DNA of 64,000 bases from positions 1 through 64,000 of the forward strand of contig NZ_AKZI01000019.1 in NCBI RefSeq assembly GCF_000293785.1, written 5' to 3'. The notes under the pieces were generated by a model. That model saw only the letters and a program-made list of their open reading frames with translations, searched no databases and was not told where the DNA came from. This stretch comes from Rhodovulum sp. PH10 (GTDB lineage Bacteria > Pseudomonadota > Alphaproteobacteria > Rhizobiales > Xanthobacteraceae). Of this stretch, positions 27,270 through 36,644 are shown one piece after another (the first letter of the stretch is position 1; each line of letters opens with the position of its first letter). The translations under genes were made by a program, and so were the position numbers.

Positions 27270-27308
27270 CGGGCGGCCGCTCCGGGTCGCCGGTCTTTTC
27301 CGGGCGAT

Positions 27309-29585
27309 CTACTCGCCGGACGAGAAGCGCGGGCGCCAGCGCTTCAGCCACAGCGAGTTGGTCACCACCGAGACCGACGACATCGCCATCGCCGCCCCGG
27401 CGAGCGCCGGGGTGAGGAAGCCGGCGGCGGCGAGCGGAATGCCGATCACGTTGTAGACGAAGGCCCAGAACAGATTCTGCCGGATTTTTCTGACCGTCCG
27501 GCGGGAGATGTCGAGGGCGGCGGCGACGAGCCGCGGATCGGGCCGCATCAGGGTGACGCCGGCGGTCTCCACCGCCACGTCCGCCCCGGTGCCGAGCGCG
27601 ATGCCGACCTCGGCCGCGGCGAGTGCCGGCGCGTCGTTGATGCCGTCGCCGACCATCGCCGGCTTGTGCCCGGCCGCGGCGAGCGCCGACAGCGCGCCCG
27701 ACTTGTCGGCCGGTTTCACGGACGCCTTGTAGTCGGTGAGGCCGAGCGCGCCCGCGACCTTTGCCGCCACCGCCTCGGAGTCGCCGGTCAGCATCTCCGA
27801 GCGCACGCCGCGCCGGGCGAGCAGCTTCACCGCCTCGGCCGCTTCCGGCCGCACCGGATCGGCGATGCCGAGCACACCGATCGCCGCGCCGTCGGCCGAC
27901 ACCACCACCGCGGTGCGAGCCTCGCTCTCGATCTTTGCCAGCACCGGCTCGACCGGGCCGATATCGACGCTCTGCTCGCGCATAAGGTCGCGGTTGCCGA
28001 TGGCGATCCGCTTGCCCTCGACCGTGCCGACCACACCGCGCCCGACCTGCGCCTGAAAATTTTCCACGTTTGGCAGCGCGCCCTGCGGGGCCGCGGCGAG
28101 CACCGCCTTGGCGAGCGGGTGCTCGCTCGCCGACTGGACGGCGGCGGAGAGGCGCAGCAGCGTGTCCTCGTCGGTGCCGGCGAGCGGCACGGCGTCGGTC
28201 AGCGCCGGGCGGCCTTCGGTCAAGGTGCCGGTCTTGTCGAACACCACGGTGTCGACCGCAGCCGCCCGCTCCAGCGCCTCGATGTCCTTCACCAGGATGC
28301 CGGCGCGGGCCGCCGCCCCGGTCCCCGCCACCAGGGCGGCGGGTGTCGCGAGGCCGAGCGCGCACGGGCAGGCGATGACGAGCACCGAGACGGCAGCGAT
28401 CAGCGCATTTTCAAAGCCGTGGCCGGCGAGCATCCAGCCGGCAAAGGCGAGAACCGCGATGCCGATCACGGTCGGCACGAACACCGCGGACACCTTGTCG
28501 ACCAGGCGCTGCACCGGCGCCTTGCCGGACTGGGCGTTCTCCACCATCCGGATGATGCGGGCGAGCGTGGTGTCCTCGCCGACCGCGATCGCCTCGATGG
28601 TCAGCCGGCCGACGCCGTTGAGCGCGCCCGCGGTCACCCGGTCGCCCGGCCGCTTCACCACCGGCACGCTCTCGCCGGTGATCAGCGATTCGTCGGCCTC
28701 GCTCTCGCCCTCGATCACCGTGCCGTCGACCGGCATGCGCTCGCCCGGCCGCACGATCACGCTGTCGCCGGCCCGCACCTCCTCGATGCCGATCTCCACT
28801 TCCGCGCCGTGCCGCAGCACGCGGGCGCGCTCGGGCCGCAGCGTCATCAGCGCGCGGATCGCCGCGGTGGTGCCGCGCTTGGCCCGCGCCTCCAGCCACT
28901 TGCCGAACATCACCAGCGTGATGACGGCGGCCGCCCCCTCGAAATAGAGATGGCCGGCGGCAGCATGACCGCGGTCGAGCAGCATGTAGAGGCTGAACAG
29001 ATAGGCCGCCGAGGTGCCGAGCGCGACCAGGAGGTCCATGTTGCCGGAGCCGGCCCGCACCGCCTTCCAGGCCGCCTTGTAGAAGCGGGCGCCGACGAGA
29101 ACCTGCACCGGGGTGGCGAGCGCAAGCTCGACCCACGGGTCGAGATGCAGCGACAGGCCGAACGGCGCCGCCATCATCGGCAGCACCAGCGGCAGCGTGA
29201 GAAGCGCGGAGACGATCAGCAGGAGCAGCTGGCGGCGCTCGGCGGCGGCGCGCTCGGCCTCCACCGCCTGCTGCTCGGCGCGCCGCTCGGCGGCGGACGG
29301 CGGACGCGGATGGGCGCCGAAGCCGGTGCGCTCGACCGCGGCGGCGAGCGCTTCGGGGGTGACGTCCGCGGAGGTGAGGTCGACGTCGGCCCGCTCGAGC
29401 GCCAGATTGACGCTCGCCAGCGACACCCCCGGCACGCGCGACAGCGCCTTCTCCACCCGGCCCGCGCAGGCGGCGCAGGTCATGCCGGTGATGTCGAGCA
29501 CCACGTGGCCGGCGGGCTTTTGGGAGGTTGCGGGAGCGGCGGGGGACGCGGACACGTCGGACTTGCGGTCGAGGGCGAGAGACAT
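27309..29585 (-). CDS. copA: Copper-exporting P1B-type ATPase CopA
   Basis: Inner-membrane Cu+ exporter of 758 residues. One N-terminal heavy-metal domain carries GMTCAACAGRVEKAL near residue 35. Eight hydrophobic helices include the CPC metal motif at about 406 (IACPCALGLATPAAL). The phosphorylation site DKTGTLTEGRP lies near 450 and the ATP hinge GDGINDAPALA is near the C-terminus. The CPC motif and single HMA domain fit monovalent copper or silver. No CueR gene or clear CueR operator is seen next to it, so the regulator is elsewhere. It is divergent from the GNAT gene with about 100 bp between starts. Confidence 0.95.
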   Translation of the reverse strand: MSLALDRKSDVSASPAAPATSQKPAGHVVLDITGMTCAACAGRVEKALSRVPGVSLASVNLALERADVDLTSADVTPEALAAAVERTGFGAHPRPPSAAERRAEQQAVEAERAAAERRQLLLLIVSALLTLPLVLPMMAAPFGLSLHLDPWVELALATPVQVLVGARFYKAAWKAVRAGSGNMDLLVALGTSAAYLFSLYMLLDRGHAAAGHLYFEGAAAVITLVMFGKWLEARAKRGTTAAIRALMTLRPERARVLRHGAEVEIGIEEVRAGDSVIVRPGERMPVDGTVIEGESEADESLITGESVPVVKRPGDRVTAGALNGVGRLTIEAIAVGEDTTLARIIRMVENAQSGKAPVQRLVDKVSAVFVPTVIGIAVLAFAGWMLAGHGFENALIAAVSVLVIACPCALGLATPAALVAGTGAAARAGILVKDIEALERAAAVDTVVFDKTGTLTEGRPALTDAVPLAGTDEDTLLRLSAAVQSASEHPLAKAVLAAAPQGALPNVENFQAQVGRGVVGTVEGKRIAIGNRDLMREQSVDIGPVEPVLAKIESEARTAVVVSADGAAIGVLGIADPVRPEAAEAVKLLARRGVRSEMLTGDSEAVAAKVAGALGLTDYKASVKPADKSGALSALAAAGHKPAMVGDGINDAPALAAAEVGIALGTGADVAVETAGVTLMRPDPRLVAAALDISRRTVRKIRQNLFWAFVYNVIGIPLAAAGFLTPALAGAAMAMSSVSVVTNSLWLKRWRPRFSSGE

Positions 29586-29683
29586 CAGCTAAACCTCCGT
29601 TGCGACCAAGATGGCGTCCGGTGCCCGCTTCGGCAACGCCGCATACGCCGCACGCCCGGTCCCCGCGCGAGGCTCTTTCCACC

Positions 29684-30202
29684 ATGACGGTGCCAGACTA
29701 CGTGGTTCGGCCGGCGACCCGCGCCGATCTCGACGCCCTGGTCGGGCTGGAGGCGGCGGTGTTTGCCGGCGACCGGCTGTCGCGCCGCAGCTTTGGCCGG
29801 CTGGTCGAGGCCCCCTCGGCGGCCGTGCTGGTGGCCGATGTCGGCAACGCGGTCGCCGGCGCCACGGTGGTGCTGGTGCGGCGAAACAGCCGGACGGCGC
29901 GGCTCTACTCGATCGCGGTCGCCCCGCCCTTTGCCGGCCGCGGCATCGGCCCGGCGCTGCTCGCCGCCGGCGAAGATTTTGCCCGCACCCGCGGTGCCGA
30001 CCGCATGCGGCTGGAAGTCCGGACCGACAACGATCGGGCGATCGCCCGCTACCACAAAGCGGGATACCTGCCGTTCGGCCGGCGCGTGGACTATTACGAG
30101 GACGGCGCCGACGCGCTGCGCTTCGAGAAGCCGCTCGCCGCCGGCCCGGACGACGCGCCTGCAAAAAGCGTGGCAGCCCGATCACACGCGCCGACGTCGT
30201 GA
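29684..30202 (+). CDS. GNAT family N-acetyltransferase, partner of RimK-like ligase
   Basis: RimI-like acetyltransferase of 172 residues with the acetyl-CoA motif AVAPPFAGRGIGPALLAAGE and the C-terminal YHKAGYLPFGRRVDYYEDGA. The next gene encodes a RimK-like ATP-grasp protein. That pairing is known from amidoligase systems in which the GNAT is usually fused to a papain-like C39 peptidase domain; here the GNAT stands alone and ends in a short Ala-rich tail. It may act on the same peptide or metabolite as the ligase. The ATG at 29684 is at the domain boundary. Substrate unknown. Confidence 0.85.
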   Translation: MTVPDYVVRPATRADLDALVGLEAAVFAGDRLSRRSFGRLVEAPSAAVLVADVGNAVAGATVVLVRRNSRTARLYSIAVAPPFAGRGIGPALLAAGEDFARTRGADRMRLEVRTDNDRAIARYHKAGYLPFGRRVDYYEDGADALRFEKPLAAGPDDAPAKSVAARSHAPTS

Positions 30203-30577
30203 GCCGGGGGCGCCAGAAGCGCCACGGCTCACTGCTCGCCGGCAGCAGAATCTGTTATGAGAGCAGCACGTGGCGCGCCGGCACGGCGAACGCCCGATCT
30301 CAGGACATTGCATGCCGACCCGCGGCGCGCCGCACCGGGTGTTCGTGGTCAGACGCGTGGCCCGGCCTGGGCACCGACCTGGGCACCGATCCGGGCACGC
30401 GTGGCGGAACATGCATGCCTCGTCACGGTCCCGTGCCCGGATGCCGTCTCGCCTGCATCTCACAAAACCTCGGCAGACGAAGAACATGCCATGCGGTTGC
30501 CGCCATTCGGGCGGATTCCACGCCGCGGATCGGCCCCGTCCGGGGCGGCGGTCCGTGCATGAAAAAGGGCTCTCCTC
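30203..30577. other. Gap between GNAT and RimK-like genes
   Basis: There is no credible gene. A 12-bp motif (CTGGGCACCGAC and variants) is repeated about three times near 30365-30400. The right end carries an AAAAAGGGCTCTCCTC stretch before the ligase ATG, which may serve as its ribosome binding site. The length raises the question whether the ligase has its own promoter. Confidence 0.45.
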
Positions 30578-32041
30578 ATGACCGGCTGGGTCATCCTGGT
30601 CGACCAGCCTCGCGACTTTCCGAACGCCGACACGCCCCACAAGGTGATCACCACCAGTGATTATCTCGCCCGACCGCGCCTGTTCGACTCGGCACGTCCG
30701 AAGATCGTCAACCTCTCACGCTCCTATGCCTACCAATCCAAGGGCTACTACGCGTCACTGCTCGCCGAGGCGCGCGGCCACCGGGTGATCCCCACCGTCG
30801 AGACCATGCTGGAGCTTCGCGAATCGAAGCTCTACGAGCACGCGCTGCCCGAGCTCGAGGACGAGCTGAACCGCTGCGCCAGGCGGGCCGACTTCGTGCC
30901 GGACGGCGAATTGAAGCTGTTCGTCTGCTTCGGCCTGCCGCAGGACGCCCGCTTCGAAGGATTCGGCCGGCTCCTGTTCGACTGGTTTCGCTGCCCGACC
31001 CTCGAGGTGACGGTCGACACCGGCGACCCGTGGCTGACCATCGACCGCATCCGGATGCGCAACGCCACCCGGCTGATCAACGGCGAGGCCGCCTTCTTTC
31101 GCGATTCGCTGCACGCGCACACCAAGCGCGAATGGCGCTCGCCGCGCGCCCGCACCTCGGCGAAATACGACCTCGCGGTGCTGTACGACCCGAACGAGAA
31201 GCTGCCGCCGACCTCGCGAAGCTCGATCAAGCATTTCGCCCGGATCGCCGAGAAGATGTCGGTCGACATTGCGCCGGTCACCAAGCGCCAGCTCGCCCAG
31301 CTCGCCGAGTACGACGGCCTGTTCATCCGCGAGACCACCTCGATCGACAACCACACCTACCGCTTCGCGCGCCGCGCGGTGCAGGAGGGGATGCCGGTCA
31401 TCGACGACCCGATCTCGATGATCCGCTGCACCAACAAGGTCTTTCTCATGGAGCTGATGGACCAGCACGGGGTGGCGATGCCGCCGACCGTGATGGTCGC
31501 CGAAAAAGCCGACATGACGCGGGCGATGGACGAGCTGGGGCTGCCGCTGGTGGTGAAGATCCCGGACGGCTCGTTCTCGCGCGGCGTTCACAAGGTGGCG
31601 ACGCAGAAGGAGTTCGAGCGGGTCGCCGACGAGCTTCTGGAGGAGACCGACCTTCTGCTCGCGCAAAAATTCATGCCGACCGACTTCGACTGGCGGGTCG
31701 GCGTGCTCGGCGGCGAGCCTCTGTTCGCCTGCCAATACCGGATGGCGCGCGGCCACTGGCAGATCGTCAAGCACCGGCCGGACGGCACCGCGCAGGAGGG
31801 CGGGTTCGAGACGTTCGATCTCGACAAGGTGCCGGAGGCGGTGCTCGACCTCGCGGTCAGGGCGGCCAAGCCGATCGGCACCGGCCTCTACGGCGTCGAC
31901 CTGAAGGAGACGGAAAAGGGCATCGTGGTGATGGAGGTGAACGACAACCCCAACCTCGAGCACGGCGTCGAGGACGCGGTCGGCAAGGACGAGGTGTGGC
32001 GCAAGCTGTTGTCGTGGTTCATCGCCCGGATGGACCGGTGA
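30578..32041 (+). CDS. RimK-like ATP-grasp ligase with RLAN N-terminal domain
   Basis: Protein of 487 residues. The N-terminal half (about 1-260) matches the RimK-like ATP-grasp N-terminal domain, and the C-terminal half is an ATP-grasp fold of the RimK/glutathione-synthetase type. Visible landmarks are ANDELGLPLVVKIP-like MDELGLPLVVKIPDGSFSRG and the Mg-binding GIVVMEVNDNPNLEHG near the C-terminus. Such ligases form amide bonds between a carboxylate and an amine; the acceptor here is unknown. It pairs with the upstream GNAT. A Rho-independent terminator follows 25 bp after the stop. Confidence 0.9.
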   Translation: MTGWVILVDQPRDFPNADTPHKVITTSDYLARPRLFDSARPKIVNLSRSYAYQSKGYYASLLAEARGHRVIPTVETMLELRESKLYEHALPELEDELNRCARRADFVPDGELKLFVCFGLPQDARFEGFGRLLFDWFRCPTLEVTVDTGDPWLTIDRIRMRNATRLINGEAAFFRDSLHAHTKREWRSPRARTSAKYDLAVLYDPNEKLPPTSRSSIKHFARIAEKMSVDIAPVTKRQLAQLAEYDGLFIRETTSIDNHTYRFARRAVQEGMPVIDDPISMIRCTNKVFLMELMDQHGVAMPPTVMVAEKADMTRAMDELGLPLVVKIPDGSFSRGVHKVATQKEFERVADELLEETDLLLAQKFMPTDFDWRVGVLGGEPLFACQYRMARGHWQIVKHRPDGTAQEGGFETFDLDKVPEAVLDLAVRAAKPIGTGLYGVDLKETEKGIVVMEVNDNPNLEHGVEDAVGKDEVWRKLLSWFIARMDR

Positions 32042-32065
32042 GGCCACACACCCGTTCAGACACAC

Positions 32066-32093
32066 AAAAGGCGGCCCGCGTGGCCGCCTTTTT
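32066..32093 (+). terminator. Rho-independent terminator after RimK-like gene
   Basis: A 7-bp G+C stem (32070-32076 with 32082-32088), loop CGCGT, flanked by four A residues on the left and five T residues on the right. The A and T flanks make it potentially bidirectional, also serving the minus-strand gene ending at 32231. Confidence 0.9.
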
Positions 32094-32230
32094 CGTCGAA
32101 CGTCCTGGTGTCGAACGTCTCGGTCGTGCGCCGTCGTCACGCGTCCCGTTCGGCACACTCGTCCGAGCCGGCCGCCAGCACCGATACTCCGGGCTTCTGT
32201 CCGGAGCGGCGTCGGCGACCGAAGCGCCGA

Positions 32231-32572
32231 TCAGTAGCGCTGGTAGCCCGGGACGTCGAAAGCGCCCGGCAGCGGCATGCGCGAATACGAGCCCGGCGCC
32301 GTGCTGTAATCGAAGAAGCTCGGATACACCGTGAAGGCCGGCGACAGCGCGTAGTCCTGATAGTGGTAGGTGCCGGGGATCTGGTGCGGACCGGGGTCGA
32401 GGAACGAGCGGCGGCGCACGGTGATGCGGGTCGGCGCGCGGCCCTCTTCCTTGATGATCACGGTATCGTGCGAGGCGGCGGTGCGGCGCGGCGCGGCCTC
32501 GGCCGGCGCGGCAAGGAGCGCGGCCGCCAGTCCGGCGGCGGCGGCGCAGGCGGCAAAGGTCATCAGGCGCAT
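32231..32572 (-). CDS. Small secreted protein of unknown function
   Basis: A 113-residue protein with a signal peptide (MRLMTFAACAAAAGLAAALL, cleaved after APAEA). The mature part is basic then aromatic-rich, with IIKEEGRAPTRITVRRRS, HYQDYALSPAFTVYPSFFDY and a terminal Tyr. It is probably periplasmic or envelope-associated. No Cys is present after the signal peptide. I recognise no named family, though similar short Tyr-rich secreted proteins are common in Rhizobiales. It is divergent from asd with a 363-bp gap. Confidence 0.75.
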   Translation of the reverse strand: MRLMTFAACAAAAGLAAALLAAPAEAAPRRTAASHDTVIIKEEGRAPTRITVRRRSFLDPGPHQIPGTYHYQDYALSPAFTVYPSFFDYSTAPGSYSRMPLPGAFDVPGYQRY

Positions 32573-32935
32573 GGGTCCTCGCAAAGAAATTCGAGCGCTG
32601 TCCGGCACCGGTCGAGGCCCTCGAGGGCACGGCGGACCCGGAAGCGCGACCACCACAGGGAACGCGAGCACGATTGTCGCACTCTTACCCGCGATTCTCA
32701 TAGCACCACAAGGAAACGAGCATGTTAACGCCACGGTTCCAGGCGACCTGTGGCCGCAGGGCAGCACATCGCTTTGCGCCGCGCCCCCGACCGTGCGGCG
32801 GCACCGGCGGCCGCCCGCCGCATGGCTGCACGCCGGCATCGACCGGGCCGGGCCGTTGAATTGCCGGCCGGTCTCGCCTAGAACGCCGTCGCTTCGGCCT
32901 TTTCGAGAAAGGCCGCAGGATCCGGAGAGAACACC
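32573..32935. other. Divergent intergenic region upstream of asd
   Basis: No gene is visible. The stretch between the small secreted protein and asd includes a modestly AT-richer patch at about 32680-32730, suited to promoters in either direction. A GGAGAG ribosome binding site sits just before the asd ATG. No riboswitch (lysine type) was found. Confidence 0.5.
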
Positions 32936-33970
32936 ATGGGTTACAACGTCGCGGTCGTCGGCGCCACGGGCAATGTGGGCCGCGCGATGCTCGAAATCCT
33001 CGCCGAGCGGCAATTCCCCGCCGACGAGGTCACGGCTCTCGCCTCGCGGCGGAGCATGGGCACGGAAATCTCCTATGGTGACAAGACGGTAAAAGCGAAG
33101 GCGCTGGAGCACTTCGACTTCTCCGACGTCGACATCTGCCTGATGTCGGCCGGCGGGTCCGTGTCGAAGGAGTGGTCGCCCAAGATCGCCGCGCAGGGCG
33201 CGGTGGTGATCGACAACTCGTCGGCCTGGCGCTACGACCCCGACGTGCCCTTGGTCGTTCCCGAGGTGAACGCCGACGCGGTCGACGGCTTTCGCAAGAA
33301 GGGCATCATCGCCAACCCGAACTGCTCGACCGCCCAGCTGGTCGTCGCGCTCAAGCCGCTGCACGACCGTGCGACCATCAAGCGCGTGGTGGTGGCGACC
33401 TATCAGTCGGTGTCGGGCGCCGGCAAGGACGCGATGGACGAGCTGTTCTCGCAGACCAAGTCGGTCTTCACCCTCGACGAGATGGAGGTGAAGAAGTTCC
33501 CGAAGCGGATCGCCTTCAACCTGATCCCCCATATCGACGTGTTCATGGAGGACGGGTACACGAAGGAAGAGTGGAAGATGATGGCCGAGACCAAGAAGAT
33601 TCTCGACCCGAAGATCAAGCTCACCGCGACCTGCGTGCGGGTGCCGGTGTTCGTCAGCCACTCGGAAGCCGTCAACATCGAGTTCGAGAAGCCGATCACC
33701 GCCGACGAGGCGCGCTCGATCCTGTCCAGCGCGCCGGGCTGCCTGGTGATCGACAAGCACGAGCCGGGCGGCTACGTCACGCCCTACGAGGCGACCGGCG
33801 AGGACGCGACCTATATCAGCCGCATCCGCGAAGACGCGACGGTGGAGAACGGCCTCGCGCTGTGGTGCGTGTCGGACAATCTGCGCAAGGGCGCGGCGCT
33901 CAACGCGGTCCAGATCGCCGAGTGCATGCTCAAGCGCAAGCTTTTGACCGCCAAGAAGAAGGCGGCCTGA
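32936..33970 (+). CDS. asd: Aspartate-semialdehyde dehydrogenase
   Basis: NADPH-dependent enzyme of 344 residues that reduces beta-aspartyl phosphate to aspartate semialdehyde, the branch point to lysine/DAP, threonine and methionine. The N-terminal VAVVGATGNVGRAML is the NADP-binding loop. The catalytic Cys is residue 130 in IANPNCSTAQL, and the active-site His region is FVSHSEAVNIEFE near 241. Length and start are normal. It stands alone here; the DapC-like aminotransferase of the same pathway is 29 kb to the left. Confidence 0.97.
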   Translation: MGYNVAVVGATGNVGRAMLEILAERQFPADEVTALASRRSMGTEISYGDKTVKAKALEHFDFSDVDICLMSAGGSVSKEWSPKIAAQGAVVIDNSSAWRYDPDVPLVVPEVNADAVDGFRKKGIIANPNCSTAQLVVALKPLHDRATIKRVVVATYQSVSGAGKDAMDELFSQTKSVFTLDEMEVKKFPKRIAFNLIPHIDVFMEDGYTKEEWKMMAETKKILDPKIKLTATCVRVPVFVSHSEAVNIEFEKPITADEARSILSSAPGCLVIDKHEPGGYVTPYEATGEDATYISRIREDATVENGLALWCVSDNLRKGAALNAVQIAECMLKRKLLTAKKKAA

Positions 33971-34232
33971 GGCCGACGGCCGGGCTCGCTCTCGTCCAGC
34001 GAGGCACTCCGAAGAAGTGCGTCTCGAAGGGCGGGGGCGGCCTGATGGTTCGAGACCGGCCTGCGGCCGCTCCTCGGCACGAGGGGAGAGTTGCGGCACG
34101 CGTGCCGCGTCGTCGGCTCTCCTCGCTGGCGCGACGGGATGCACACGAGGGCGACGACCATTTGCGCGGGCCGAAACCCGCGCACGACGGCTGCGGCTGC
34201 GCGCATCCGGGGACGAAAAACGCCGAAGACAA

Positions 34233-34574
34233 TCAAGCGGTAACGGCGATCCGGGCGTAATTGGCCGGGCCGGTGGCGCGCACCGTCGCGCCATAGGCGG
34301 CCTGCACCTCCTCGGGCTCGGCGCGGCGGCGGTCGCGGGTCTGCGGCACGCCGTCCTTGGTCGCGATCAGATGAGCGAGGAAGCCGGCGTCGTGACGCCC
34401 GACCGGACGCGGCGCGCGCGGGGCGCGGGCGGGCTCGAGCGGGACCAGGGCACGACCGAACGGCGGCACCGCGCGGGTATCGGCAGCCGAGGTCGCCGCG
34501 GCGTCCGCCGCCCGTTGGTGCGGGGCGTCGCGCGGGATCGGGGCGTAGGTACCGACGCGCTCGATCGGGCTCAT
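34233..34574 (-). CDS. Conserved hypothetical protein (Rhizobiales-type)
   Basis: A 113-residue protein with no signal peptide or membrane helix. The N-terminal half is low-complexity (Ala/Pro/Arg). The conserved part is RPVGRHDAGFLAHLIATKDG, followed by PQTRDRRRAEPEEVQAAYGA, a pattern I recall from many short Rhizobiales proteins of unknown function. The ATG is 176 bp from the divergent GGDEF/EAL gene. No function is proposed. Confidence 0.7.
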   Translation of the reverse strand: MSPIERVGTYAPIPRDAPHQRAADAAATSAADTRAVPPFGRALVPLEPARAPRAPRPVGRHDAGFLAHLIATKDGVPQTRDRRRAEPEEVQAAYGATVRATGPANYARIAVTA

Positions 34575-34749
34575 GGACGACTCCTGTACCGAGACGGGAC
34601 AGGGTCCCGCCGATACCGTGTGTCACCGCAACGCCCGTGCCATGCCCTCGGTTCTCCACCGCCGGCCCGGCACACGATTTTCCAATTGTTTAATCCTGTC
34701 GTGTACGCCTGCGGAATACACTCGTGCGTTATCCGAGGACCGTGACGAC

Positions 34750-36516
34750 GTGACCTTCCCCGACCCGCAGCCGCGGCCCCCCGCCGCCGACCTTCCCCGC
34801 GCCGAAAACCCGCCGGATCACAGCGATCCGAGCGGTTGCCTGGACGCCTGGAAGATCCTCGTCTCGATCGGGGACGTGCCCTATTGCTGGGACGTCGCCA
34901 GCGACGCGATCGCCTGGGGCTCCAATGTCGGCCCCGTGCTCGGGGTCGACGATCCGGCCGCGATCGCCTCCGGCCGCGCCTTCGCCCAGCTGCTCGCGGC
35001 GGACAACGCCTACACCCGGTTCGACGCGGTGATGCGATCGTCCCAAACCGATACGGGTCGGGGCGTTCCCTACTGCGTCCAGTACGCCCTGACCGCCCCG
35101 TTCCGCGACGGTGGCGCTTTGTGGGTCGAGGACGTCGGCCGCTGGTTCGCCGGCCCGCACGGCGAGCCGGCCCGCGCGCACGGCGTGGTGCGGGTGATCA
35201 ACGAGCGCCGCGCCCACGAGGAGCGGCTCGCCTATCTCTCGCGCTACGACGACCTCACCGGCGAGATGAACCGCTGGCACCTCACCGAGGTGTTGAGCGC
35301 GACGGTCGAGGAGACCGTGCGCTACCGGGCGAGCTGCGGGTTCCTGCTGCTGGCGATCGACAATGTCGGCCGCATCAACGAGGCCTACGGCTTCGAGATC
35401 GCCGACGACGTGGTGGCGGCGGTCGCCAAGCGGTTGCGCGCGCGAATGCGCGGCGGCGACGATCTCGGCCGGTTCTCCGGCAACAAGTTCGGCATCATCC
35501 TGCGCCAGTGCTCGCAGGACGACATCAAGGTCGCCGCCGAGCGGCTGCTCGCCGGCGTGCGCGAGGGGGTGGTGCAGACCCGGGTCGGCCCGGTCGCGGT
35601 CACCGCCTCGATCGGCGGGGTGGTGGTGCCACGCCACGCGCGAAACCTGCAGGAGGTCCTGAGCCGCGCCAAGGAGGCGCTCGACCTCGCCCAGTCGAAG
35701 CGCTCGGGCTCGTTCCACGCCTATCAGCCGAGCATCGAGCGCGACGCGCTCCGCCGCGCCAGCATGCGCACCTCCGACGAGATCGTCACCGCGCTCAACG
35801 AGCGGCGGGTGCGCATCGCCTTCGAGCCGGTGGTCGACACCGTGACGCGAAAGCCGGCCTTCTACGAGTGCCTGCTGCGCCTCGCGCGGCCGGACGGCAC
35901 GCTGATCGGCGCCGGCGAGGTGGTGCCGATCGCCGAGAAGCTCGGGCTGGTGCGGCTGCTCGACCACCGCGTGCTCGAGCTGATCATCGAGGAGATGCAC
36001 CAGGCGCCGACGCTGCGCGCGAGCGTCAACGTCTCGCCCGCCTCGACCTCCGATCCCGAATGGTGGGACTGCCTGTCGGCCAGCCTGCGCGCCCATCCCG
36101 AGCTGGCGGACCGGCTGGTGATCGAGATCACCGAGACGGCGGCGATCCAGGACATCGACGAGACCCGCGGCTTCGTCGCGCGGGCGAAGGATCTCGGCTG
36201 CCGGATCGCGATCGACGATTTCGGCGCCGGCTACACCTCGTTCCGCAGCCTGCGCAAGCTCGGGGTGGACATCGTCAAGATCGACGGCGCCTTCGTGCAG
36301 CACCTCACCCGCTCGGACGACGACCGCGCCTTCGTCCAGACCTTTCTCGACCTCGCCCACCGGCTGCGGCTGAAGACGGTCGCCGAATGGGTGCAGGACG
36401 AGACGTCGGCCGGCCTGCTCGCCGACTGGGGCTGCGACCACCTGCAGGGCGCGCTGATCGGCCTCGCCTCGCTGGAGCGGCCGTGGCGGGCCGACACGAC
36501 GGCCGCGGCGGGCTGA
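34750..36516 (+). CDS. PAS-GGDEF-EAL protein with degenerate GGDEF motif
   Basis: A 588-residue cyclic-di-GMP signalling protein. A PAS-like sensor occupies about residues 25-160 (PYCWDVASDAIAWGSNVG at its start). The GGDEF domain (about 165-325) has FSGNKF in place of GGDEF near residue 242, so it is unlikely to make c-di-GMP. The EAL domain (about 335-580) has ECL in place of EAL but keeps the metal ligands and lysine (SVNVSP, EITETAAI, IDDFGAGYTSF, VDIVKIDGAFV). A phosphodiesterase or c-di-GMP-binding role is likely. No membrane helix, so it is cytosolic. The GTG start at 34750 is the likeliest. Confidence 0.88.
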   Translation: MTFPDPQPRPPAADLPRAENPPDHSDPSGCLDAWKILVSIGDVPYCWDVASDAIAWGSNVGPVLGVDDPAAIASGRAFAQLLAADNAYTRFDAVMRSSQTDTGRGVPYCVQYALTAPFRDGGALWVEDVGRWFAGPHGEPARAHGVVRVINERRAHEERLAYLSRYDDLTGEMNRWHLTEVLSATVEETVRYRASCGFLLLAIDNVGRINEAYGFEIADDVVAAVAKRLRARMRGGDDLGRFSGNKFGIILRQCSQDDIKVAAERLLAGVREGVVQTRVGPVAVTASIGGVVVPRHARNLQEVLSRAKEALDLAQSKRSGSFHAYQPSIERDALRRASMRTSDEIVTALNERRVRIAFEPVVDTVTRKPAFYECLLRLARPDGTLIGAGEVVPIAEKLGLVRLLDHRVLELIIEEMHQAPTLRASVNVSPASTSDPEWWDCLSASLRAHPELADRLVIEITETAAIQDIDETRGFVARAKDLGCRIAIDDFGAGYTSFRSLRKLGVDIVKIDGAFVQHLTRSDDDRAFVQTFLDLAHRLRLKTVAEWVQDETSAGLLADWGCDHLQGALIGLASLERPWRADTTAAAG

Positions 36517-36573
36517 CCGGCGCGACGCGCCGCAGGACCGCATCGCAGGACCGTCTTCGGCCTCTCACGGCAA

Positions 36574-36595
36574 CGGCGGCGTGGACACGCCGCCG
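36574..36595. other. Strong hairpin between convergent EAL and phaR genes
   Basis: CGGCGGCGTG and its complement form a 10-bp stem with a tiny loop in the 128-bp gap between the converging stops. There is no T-run in either direction, so it is at best an atypical or factor-assisted terminator. Confidence 0.45.
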
Positions 36596-36644
36596 TGCCG
36601 GTCGAACCGTCGGCTCCCGCAGGAGCCGGACGTCGCGCCTCGGC

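Noticed and set aside
29586-29683. CueR operator for copA
   Set aside because: No inverted repeat with the CueR spacing is present in the divergent gap, so copper regulation cannot be assigned.
32231-34294. 687-residue minus-strand open frame spanning asd
   Set aside because: Only the last 113 residues look like a real secreted protein. The rest is the antisense shadow of asd.
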